Origin: Flavobacteriales bacterium
GTDB lineage: Bacteria > Bacteroidota > Bacteroidia > Flavobacteriales_D > Sanyastnellaceae
Assembly: GCA_015660615.1 (NCBI GenBank)
Contig: DQKQ01000261.1
Coordinates: 1-5,409, forward strand
DNA: 5,409 nt
Direction of reading: 5' to 3'
Shown: positions 1 to 5,409 of the stretch, in pieces
Position numbering within the stretch: position 1 is the stretch's first letter
Layout: each line of letters begins with the position of its first letter
Translations under genes and position numbers: made by a program
Notes under the pieces: generated by a model
The model's input: only the letters and a program-made list of their open reading frames with translations
What the model was told of the DNA's origin: nothing
Database searches by the model: none

Positions 1-3000
1 CTCTGTATTAATATCTCGTCGGTAAATCTCATTGAAACTGTAGTTACCTGTAAAATTACTAATCTTTAAGAAAGACAAAGGACCTGAAGAGCTCGAACCA
101 CCCCGACCACCTGACCCACCAGATGCCCCACCCCTGCCACTCATAGATCCACCAAGAGCTCCCTTGCTATCTCCACTTTTAGATTTGGTGTCATTGGATC
201 TTGCATTCCTATCACTACTTCCACTTCTGCCTCCCCCGGAATTAAATTGAGGATTAATCTTAATGCTGGAAAAATTAATACTTCTCAAACGATCTACCTC
301 CTGTGTTTTATTTAACCTATCAGGGGTTAGTTCTAAATCCTCAAGTTTAATATCTGGCGAAAGGGGGTCGTACTGTGGTGTGCTTACTTGTTCTGAATAA
401 CCTATGTACATAGGAAGAGATATACCGAGCTTTTGGGGAAGTAACTTACCTATCTGTATAGTTCCATTTGCGTCTATACCTCGAATTGTTTCTCGAGATC
501 TTTCTTGGACCCTTTGTTCTAAACCTCCCCAACCTGGAGTAGACATATTTGCCGCCACGCTCACATTACCTAAATCTGCTAACGTTGCATTAACCCTCGC
601 AACAGCAGCCCAACCTCCTTCTTCATTAAAATCAGATAACCTTAACTCATTTGCCCAAACAACAGCGCATTTATTTAAACCGTCATCGGAATATGGGAAA
701 ACATTAGAATCCTTATCTGGGTTTCTGATTCCGATCATGACAGTAACCACGTTCGCTAAATTCGGATTTCCCTTAACCGACATCCTTGCAACACCATCGT
801 ATTCGGTGTATTCTTGGAATATAGGTTGGCCAACCGGTCTATTTATCTTCAGGTTCTGAAGTTTCTGAAGTTCTATATCCATGTTGTTGGCCGTTGGCCA
901 AATCAAGTCCTCATCCACAGTATACCAAGGTGTTACCGAAAGTGGAATTTCGTACTCGTAATAGTTGTTGTCAAAATCCGAACCTAATCTTATAAATGCA
1001 GTAATATCTCCATCGTTTAAAGTTGTCCCATCAGGGCCAGGTTCAGCGTGGAAATACATCCGCAAACGCTTATACATTCTCATATCATAATTGATATTTC
1101 TGTATGCAGCCCGAGCATCTCCGTCAATAAGGTTACAAACCTCCATGGCTAAAGATTGCTCGTTAAGTCTTCTCTGGTTCGTTGTTGCTACGTCAATCTC
1201 TCTAATAATTCCAGGAGGAGTTACATATGCAACCGGCTCACGATTTCCATTTTCCTCGACGTTAACGGCAGAAATATTAAAACTTGTAGAAGACGGATCT
1301 GCTGGTTCTATCTCTTGCTCTCCAGCTAAAGACCCATCATATTTTCTCCATTCTCCTCTAACAAGTTCCATTCTGGCAAAACGAAGAGTTACAGGCTGGC
1401 TCCAACCTTTCATGAATACCCTCATAAATCTTATCGAACGGAAATCTGAAATACTACCTATATGTTTTTGGTATTCACGAACAGGAATTTTAAACTGGTA
1501 CCACTTAATAGGTTTCTGCTCATTCGAAGAGGCGCTCTGAGAAAGCGTTTCGAAAACGTCCGTTATGTAGTTGTTGCCCACATTCGCCTCTCCAAGGTCA
1601 GATGGCCTTAAAGAAATCTTGTACTGATAGTAGCTCTCAATAGTACTGAGCGTGATATCCTCGTTGATGTCCTCACTATTAGGAATAGTCGTAGAAGTGA
1701 TAGGATATCCATCCGGAGACTCCGTATTCGAGTTCCCTTCATACAAGCTGAAATGCTTGTACCTCTGAATAATATCCTCTTCTAAAGCTTGAGACGTGGG
1801 GTTTCTGAAATACCTGAAGTCATCGCCAGACGGATCATTTTCAATCGCAGCATATGCTTCAGGACTTAATACTCCAGAACCTTCTAGATCTCCTAACCAA
1901 TCAGAGAAATATTCTCTTTCAGTAGCAGAGTTCATCCCGTCTAACCCAACGTCTTGTAAAGCATAATTGCCTGAAGCGTTGTCAAATGCATTTACAACAT
2001 TAAATGTCGATGGATCTGGGTAAATCGCCCAAGAACTTGTGTCTGTGGGTAAGTCTGGGCTCGTCGCAGATGGAAGTCCATTCTCAAACTCTAGCTGACT
2101 ATCATTGAGGATGTCCTCACTAACATTACCTAAGTTGAAATATATATCACCTCCAGTTGAGTTTTCAGAATCATCATTAAAAGGATCCATAACCCAAAAC
2201 TGGATGTACTCAATATTTGCACTCTCAAAATCCGTAGTTGTAAGCGCTCTTTGAATCCCTCCCCAACGAGATGATGGCTCAACTAAGTCTCCGTTTTCAC
2301 TAAGACCCGCAGAGTATCCAGAGGTTCCATCAGCAGTTTCATAATTATAAGGACCTCTTTCAGAAGGCCAAAAACTCAAATCAAAAGTCGGGATATTCCT
2401 AGGCGTTCCAGGCTGATAATCTCTGTTGGGGAAAATCTCCTGCTCTAAGATTTGACGCATATTGTGATCGTGCTTTACCTCATCTGACACCTGACCATCT
2501 TGTAGTCCGCTGCCAGAATAAAATGTCGGATCGATCGTATACCAAGACATCGCAGCTCTGTTATAACCGTATAAAAGTGTGTCTTCAAATGCCGCTTCTG
2601 GGAAGAGTTCATTTTGGTGCTTAGGAGTCGAAGCTAAAAACCACCTAGAAACAGATCTAATGTCGATTGTCGATTGAGATCCTTCAAAATCGTCTATGTA
2701 AGCATTTCCCTCCTCACCAATCGCTCTACTGTGTCCAGGGATTAAATATGCTCCTTCAGCGCTTATATCTATTGTTGACGTCGATGTAGTTTCATAGAAT
2801 GGAAGTTTATCTACTAGCTCCGTAAGAAATCTACTTTCTGTTTGCCATGTAAAGTCCGTTCCAAAAATGGTATTGTTTACCGGCTCATCTCCGATATTCA
2901 CCTTTTGAGTTAGCGGTCTCTCTCGCATATTTAAGAATGTAGCGCCAAAAGTGAAATCATCACTTGCGATGTAATCAAACCTTGTACCCACAAGAGTTTT

Positions 3001-5226
3001 TGTCTGGATGTTATAAAGCGAGTTGCTTTCGAGAGATACGCGGATTGTTTGGCCTGATTCAAGAAGACCGTCATTAATAATCCTAACTCTTCCTAAATTG
3101 TAATCAACCGTATAATCCCTATTCTCCACAAGGCGCACACCACCAGCAGTTACAGTTACTGACCCCTCAGGAACGTTAAGCGCATTCAGAGCAATTTCAG
3201 AACTACTCTGAGATTGGAATGTACCCTTAATATGATATCTGTTGAGAGTTGGAATTTGCTGGGCCGCAGTTTTTGTAGAATCATAAAGAGGGTCGAAAAC
3301 CAATGTCTGAATTAGTGATTCCGCGAGGTTAGGGTCGCTAACTCTATCTAAAATCACCTCTCTCAGATTGTCGCCAAAAGGCTCAATAGACGGGAAGAAT
3401 ATTCGCCCATTTTGAGAATTAATCGTACCGCCATTCGTCGCCGCATTGTCAACGTAATCAAACACCCCGTCGGGATTAGGCATGGTATTGATATCCATTC
3501 TGTCGAGTCCCAATAACTGAAGCAGTAGGGTTCCGTCTAACGGGTCTCTAGGGATATAATTAAGATCCACTCCCGTAGATGGATCGTTGTACCAAACATC
3601 TAATCTGAATTCCTCCTGACTTACTCCGAACGCCCTCATCGAATACACATTCTTCATCATACACTCCCAAAGTGGTGAAGGGTCGCCATTATTTAGGTCT
3701 AATTGAGTAATACTAGACTTGAGCATTTTTAAAACAAGGGCTCCCATGGCTTCGTTTTCACCAGACCCTGTAGTGTATCCATCCTGAGCAAGAGTACCGA
3801 CTTGATACGTGTTTCCTTCTAAGGTGTATTCATATGCAACAGCTAGCACCTCAGCATTGTTAAGTGATTGCCTTAGGGAAATAAAGCCGAGTTTAGAGTT
3901 GTATGAATATTCTGAAGGCATAAGCTTCCTAGCATTTCCTACCCTCTCGTAGTGAACGCCTTGCTCGAAGCCCATATTCATCGCAACTATGGCGGCGTTA
4001 GCTCCTGAGAATCCCATGACTTCATCGTTACTAACAAGATCTTCGAAAATATCATTGTTTTCGTTATTTGAAGCACGGTTAGTTGTGGGATTTGTCTCAG
4101 CTCCATCGATAAGTTGAGAAATAGGTAAGTTAGAGGACATATAATCTGGGTGTTCACCTAAATCGGTGACAGCAATGATATTTCTAACGTCCATCGTATT
4201 GGCCTGAGTATTTACAACCCAAACCTCAATTCTATTAATATTCGCTCCTGAACTAGGAACAGGTAATGACCGCATCGCACCGTCATACTGATTGCGGAAA
4301 TACTGAGAAAGGAAATAATGTCGGTTTGCCTCGTAGTCATCAGCTCGGATATCGAAATCTTGTGTTTGGGCTCCACCCTCAACCTCTATCTCCTTCCGCT
4401 CACCCTTTTGCTGAGACAGAATCGTGGAATTATATAGGCGACCCCACTGAGTTTCTAGCTTTACACCAAAAAGACTCTGAGATCCCGTAATCAGCGTTCC
4501 TTGAAGCGGTAGGGAGATGTTTCCTGCCTCGATGTTTTTAAGAATATCATCTTCTTCACCTTGGAAACCTATATTCATTTGATTCTCAAAATCGAATAAA
4601 GATTCTGTGTTGTACTGGGTGCCGAGTTCAATTTTATCTCCAATTTTACCGGAAATGTTCAACTGTATTCTTTGATCAAAGTCGAAAGTAGTTACCCTCC
4701 TTTGCTGTTCTGGGATCCTTGGGTTTTCTGTGTTAGAACTATTTATTCCAAATGTAATCTCAGCAGTTCCCTGAGGAATGATTTCTATTTCATTTGTCCC
4801 GAATAGCATTTCGAAAAGCTCGCTATCTATTTCAAGTTTAGGAGCAAATCCCCTATTCGCATCATCATCCTCTTCTTGCAATTGATTCCAAAACTCAGAT
4901 AAATTACCAGACATATCATAATCTAAGAACTCGTCCAAAGTGAAAAGCGAGCCAGGACGAAATTCAAGTGTATCACCAATGGTTTGTTCTACTATATATT
5001 GACCTGAAACAGGATCGTACACAACACCATACTGGAAATTTTCAGGCCAGTCAAGTGAGATCCCACCGGGAAATTCTACGGGATTGTATGCGTCTTCACC
5101 ACCATGAGGGAAAGGAAGGTCGATTTCTGTTGAATCCGATTCTGTCTCAGACGTTTGAGCGTGAGTAGAAATGCTGCAAACAAATGCCGCCGCCACACAC
5201 AAAATTGATATGCCCTTTATTTTCAC
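1..5226 (-). CDS. sprA: Type IX secretion translocon / gliding motility protein SprA (Sov), N-terminal 1742 codons, 3' end outside window
   Basis: SprA is the outer-membrane channel through which T9SS substrates leave the cell; the F. johnsoniae protein is a single-chain 36-stranded barrel of roughly 2400 residues, so about 70-75% is present here. The frame is open from the GTG at 5224-5226 to position 1. Visible in order are a Sec signal peptide (1-23), an acidic mature N-terminus with the family's YDP motif (70-72), the EIIPQGTAEITFG barrel entry (about 147-160), EAGNISLPL (231-239), EVWVVN (334-339), AYLIPGH and AYIDDFEGS (to 850), YGYNRAAMSWYTIDP (886-900), EIFPN (930-934), SERGPYNY (955-962), RWGGIQRAL (987-995), FWVMDPF (1010-1016), FARMELVRGEWRKY (1283-1296) and WANELRLSDF (1524-1533). 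A Gly/Ser-rich tract at 1663-1715 is odd. An AGGA eight bases before GTG supports that start; an in-frame TTG at 5254-5256 is the alternative. No ATG occurs in frame until about residue 105. Probably co-transcribed with ruvA. Confidence 0.97.
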   Translation of the reverse strand, partial: MKIKGISILCVAAAFVCSISTHAQTSETESDSTEIDLPFPHGGEDAYNPVEFPGGISLDWPENFQYGVVYDPVSGQYIVEQTIGDTLEFRPGSLFTLDEFLDYDMSGNLSEFWNQLQEEDDDANRGFAPKLEIDSELFEMLFGTNEIEIIPQGTAEITFGINSSNTENPRIPEQQRRVTTFDFDQRIQLNISGKIGDKIELGTQYNTESLFDFENQMNIGFQGEEDDILKNIEAGNISLPLQGTLITGSQSLFGVKLETQWGRLYNSTILSQQKGERKEIEVEGGAQTQDFDIRADDYEANRHYFLSQYFRNQYDGAMRSLPVPSSGANINRIEVWVVNTQANTMDVRNIIAVTDLGEHPDYMSSNLPISQLIDGAETNPTTNRASNNENNDIFEDLVSNDEVMGFSGANAAIVAMNMGFEQGVHYERVGNARKLMPSEYSYNSKLGFISLRQSLNNAEVLAVAYEYTLEGNTYQVGTLAQDGYTTGSGENEAMGALVLKMLKSSITQLDLNNGDPSPLWECMMKNVYSMRAFGVSQEEFRLDVWYNDPSTGVDLNYIPRDPLDGTLLLQLLGLDRMDINTMPNPDGVFDYVDNAATNGGTINSQNGRIFFPSIEPFGDNLREVILDRVSDPNLAESLIQTLVFDPLYDSTKTAAQQIPTLNRYHIKGTFQSQSSSEIALNALNVPEGSVTVTAGGVRLVENRDYTVDYNLGRVRIINDGLLESGQTIRVSLESNSLYNIQTKTLVGTRFDYIASDDFTFGATFLNMRERPLTQKVNIGDEPVNNTIFGTDFTWQTESRFLTELVDKLPFYETTSTSTIDISAEGAYLIPGHSRAIGEEGNAYIDDFEGSQSTIDIRSVSRWFLASTPKHQNELFPEAAFEDTLLYGYNRAAMSWYTIDPTFYSGSGLQDGQVSDEVKHDHNMRQILEQEIFPNRDYQPGTPRNIPTFDLSFWPSERGPYNYETADGTSGYSAGLSENGDLVEPSSRWGGIQRALTTTDFESANIEYIQFWVMDPFNDDSENSTGGDIYFNLGNVSEDILNDSQLEFENGLPSATSPDLPTDTSSWAIYPDPSTFNVVNAFDNASGNYALQDVGLDGMNSATEREYFSDWLGDLEGSGVLSPEAYAAIENDPSGDDFRYFRNPTSQALEEDIIQRYKHFSLYEGNSNTESPDGYPITSTTIPNSEDINEDITLSTIESYYQYKISLRPSDLGEANVGNNYITDVFETLSQSASSNEQKPIKWYQFKIPVREYQKHIGSISDFRSIRFMRVFMKGWSQPVTLRFARMELVRGEWRKYDGSLAGEQEIEPADPSSTSFNISAVNVEENGNREPVAYVTPPGIIREIDVATTNQRRLNEQSLAMEVCNLIDGDARAAYRNINYDMRMYKRLRMYFHAEPGPDGTTLNDGDITAFIRLGSDFDNNYYEYEIPLSVTPWYTVDEDLIWPTANNMDIELQKLQNLKINRPVGQPIFQEYTEYDGVARMSVKGNPNLANVVTVMIGIRNPDKDSNVFPYSDDGLNKCAVVWANELRLSDFNEEGGWAAVARVNATLADLGNVSVAANMSTPGWGGLEQRVQERSRETIRGIDANGTIQIGKLLPQKLGISLPMYIGYSEQVSTPQYDPLSPDIKLEDLELTPDRLNKTQEVDRLRSINFSSIKINPQFNSGGGRSGSSDRNARSNDTKSKSGDSKGALGGSMSGRGGASGGSGGRGGSSSSGPLSFLKISNFTGNYSFNEIYRRDINTE
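82..240 (-). other. Gly/Ser-rich low-complexity tract within SprA (residues 1663-1715)
   Basis: Of 53 residues, 18 are Gly and 16 are Ser. Eight are Lys or Arg against three Asp, and there are no aromatic residues. The tract lies between the strand-like SINFSSIKINPQFN and LSFLKISNFTGNYSFNE. In SprA homologues I recall, the equivalent join is a short charged linker between two barrel strands. The frame stays open through it and resumes the family pattern afterwards, so it is an in-frame expansion and not a frameshift. A flexible surface or periplasmic loop is the likeliest meaning. Confidence 0.75.
601..720 (-). other. SprA WANELRLSDF motif region (residues 1503-1542)
   Basis: VWANELRLSDFNEEGGWAAV (1523-1542) is one of the most constant SprA signatures; usual versions read ANELRL-T/S-DF followed by an acidic pair and GGWAA. 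Downstream, ARVNATLADLGNVSVAANM alternates like an outer-membrane beta strand, so this region probably leads into the later strands of the barrel that continue past the window. Confidence 0.85.
1321..1503 (-). other. SprA block WYQFKIP...FARMELVRGEWR (residues 1242-1302)
   Basis: WYQFKIPVREY starts at W1242. It is followed by GSISDFRSIRFMRVFMKGW and then FARMELVRGEWRKY (1283-1296). The family pattern of an aromatic entry, an IRF-hydrophobic-R strand and an LVRG-x-WR turn is intact. The next residues (DGSLAGEQEIEPADPSS) look like an exposed acidic loop before the strand SFNISAVNVEENGNR. Confidence 0.82.
2161..2760 (-). other. SprA central conserved block (residues 823-1022)
   Basis: This holds the densest cluster of family signatures. 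It begins near AYLIPGHSR and contains NAYIDDFEGSQS with D845, D846 and E848. RWFLAS, YGYNRAAMSWYTIDPTF (886-902), EIFPN (930-934), PTFDLSFWPSERGPYNY (946-962), SRWGGIQRAL (986-995) and IEYIQFWVMDPFND (1005-1018) follow. These motifs identify SprA more securely than any other part. Their exact roles, whether strand, periplasmic plug or extracellular cap, cannot be assigned from the sequence alone. Confidence 0.88.
4201..4800 (-). other. SprA first conserved barrel region (residues 143-342)
   Basis: This is the stretch I associate with the Pfam SprA N-terminal family (SprA_N). It opens with EIIPQGTAEITFG and continues through IPEQQRR, a basic/aromatic strand ending FDFDQRIQLNISGKIGDK, then QYNTESLFDFENQ, the diagnostic DDILKNIEAGNISLPL (227-239) and SLFGVKLETQWGRL. 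It ends at NRIEVWVVN (331-339). Alternating hydrophobic and polar residues are consistent with transmembrane beta strands. The order and spacing follow other SprA proteins as I remember them, and nothing appears deleted. Confidence 0.85.
5158..5226 (-). other. SprA Sec signal peptide
   Basis: Residues 1-23 form a classic type I signal peptide: a basic n-region (MKIKG), a hydrophobic core (ISILCVAAAFVC) and a polar c-region (SISTHA). The likely cut is between A23 and Q24, with T21 and A23 as the -3 and -1 residues. Cys10 and Cys17 lie within the hydrophobic stretch and lack a lipobox, so a lipoprotein is unlikely. This fits a barrel exported through Sec before outer-membrane insertion. It also supports the GTG start, because the n-region begins right after it. 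Confidence 0.85.
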
Positions 5227-5228
5227 GA

Positions 5229-5248
5229 GTTCAGTCCTGTGTTCAGTC
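5229..5248. repeat. Two copies of GTTCAGTC in the ruvA-sprA gap
   Basis: The plus strand shows GTTCAGTC at 5229-5236 and again at 5241-5248, twelve bases apart. A half-matching GTTCAAAG begins at 5251. The pair fills most of the 26-bp gap and overlaps the AGGA site. It could be a small tandem slip or a binding site. Eight bases is short enough for chance, and no function can be read from it. Confidence 0.4.
5235..5238 (-). promoter_or_regulatory. Weak Shine-Dalgarno-like AGGA before the sprA GTG
   Basis: On the minus strand AGGA is followed by eight bases and then GTG, a workable ribosome-binding geometry. Bacteroidota rely little on Shine-Dalgarno pairing, so this is supporting evidence for the start and no more. 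The competing TTG at 5254-5256 has no comparable purine stretch before it. Confidence 0.4.
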
Positions 5249-5252
5249 TTGT

Positions 5253-5409
5253 TCAAAGCTTCTGTAACGCCTGTTTAATTAAAGCTTCCAACGAATAATC
5301 GTTATCTGCTTTATCTAAAATCTGCTCGAGGGTTTTTTCGACACGAGACTTATCAAACCCTAAAGTAGTCAGTGCCATTAACGCTTCATTCTTCACGGTA
5401 TTGTGCTGA
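5253..5409 (-). CDS. ruvA: Holliday junction branch migration protein RuvA, C-terminal part (5' end outside window)
   Basis: RuvA binds four-way Holliday junctions as a tetramer and loads the RuvB motor for branch migration in recombinational repair in the cytoplasm. Only the last 51 codons are present, ending in TGA at 5253-5255; RuvA is usually about 190-205 residues, so three quarters lie beyond the right edge. The visible part matches RuvA domain III, the small UBA-like helical domain that contacts RuvB. It opens with the typical helix NEALMALTTLGF, where LGF is the characteristic turn, followed by a second helix (SRVEKTLEQIL), an acidic linker (DKADNDYS) and a last amphipathic helix (LEALIKQALQKL). 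sprA starts 26 bp downstream on the same strand with no terminator hairpin between them. The call rests on the short domain-III pattern plus the ruvA-sprA gene order I remember from flavobacteria. A different UBA-like protein is possible but unlikely. Confidence 0.9.
   Translation of the reverse strand, partial: QHNTVKNEALMALTTLGFDKSRVEKTLEQILDKADNDYSLEALIKQALQKL

Noticed and set aside
404..859. Plus-strand open frame of 151 codons
   Set aside because: It lies wholly antisense to a well-conserved part of sprA that includes the ELRLSDF motif. Its translation has no recognisable family or signal, and there is no ribosome-binding site or neighbouring gene on that strand.
847..870. Short direct repeat (TTCTGAAG twice)
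   Set aside because: It encodes the LQKLQNLK stretch of SprA; the repeat follows from repeated Leu-Gln/Lys codons and is too short to call a repeat element.
1091..1540. Plus-strand open frame of 149 codons
   Set aside because: It is antisense to the conserved SprA block WYQFKIP...LVRGEWR. The open length is explained by the codon bias of the real minus-strand gene.
1660..2125. Two copies of GATGTCCTCACTA about 440 bases apart
   Set aside because: Both copies fall inside sprA and encode short SEDI-like acidic segments in otherwise different contexts, so chance plus codon usage explains them.
4266..4490. Plus-strand open frame of 74 codons
   Set aside because: It is a shadow of the first conserved SprA barrel region. 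The His/Pro-rich composition is typical of a wrong-frame translation.
4968..5168. Plus-strand open frame of 66 codons
   Set aside because: It is antisense to the SprA N-terminus and has no protein-like features of its own.
5227..5252. Possible terminator or promoter between ruvA and sprA
   Set aside because: The gap is 26 bases with no inverted repeat or T-run, and no Bacteroidota-type TAnnTTTG box with an upstream TTG at the right spacing was seen.
1..5409. CRISPR array, tRNA/rRNA, insertion sequence or novel defence system
   Set aside because: The whole window is accounted for by ruvA and sprA coding sequence plus a 26-base gap; there is no room for another locus and no regularly spaced or terminal inverted repeats were seen.

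Overview
The window carries two protein-coding genes, both on the minus strand, and almost no non-coding DNA. It reads as Bacteroidota, most likely a Flavobacteriia-like lineage. The diagnosis rests on a very long sprA reading frame, a gene largely restricted to this phylum, directly behind ruvA. As I recall, flavobacteria such as Flavobacterium johnsoniae have the same gene order. Base composition is moderate, in the low-to-mid 40s percent G+C by eye.

Layout, in the direction of transcription (right to left): positions 5409-5253 hold the last 51 codons of ruvA, the Holliday-junction-binding subunit of the RuvABC resolvasome. A 26-bp gap (5252-5227) follows. From 5226 to position 1 there is one uninterrupted frame of 1742 codons, read triplet by triplet with no stop. 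It encodes the signal peptide and roughly the first 70-75% of SprA (also called Sov in Porphyromonas). SprA is the giant outer-membrane beta-barrel translocon of the type IX secretion system (T9SS) and is needed for gliding motility where that occurs. The SprA C-terminus lies beyond the left edge.

The two genes are not functionally related, since one does DNA repair and the other protein export. Their tight spacing without a visible terminator suggests they share a transcript. The SprA frame contains the blocks expected of the family in the expected order: acidic mature N-terminus, first conserved barrel region, AYIDDFEG block, ERGPYN/WGGIQR/FWVMDPF block, FARMELVRGEWR block and WANELRLSDF block. 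I see no frameshift or missing block in the part present.

The one clearly unusual element is a Gly/Ser-rich, basic, low-complexity tract of about 53 residues (SprA 1663-1715). It sits between two predicted barrel strands, where the homologues I remember have a short linker. I found no RNA gene, CRISPR array, mobile element or new multi-gene system. The plus-strand open frames are shadows of sprA.
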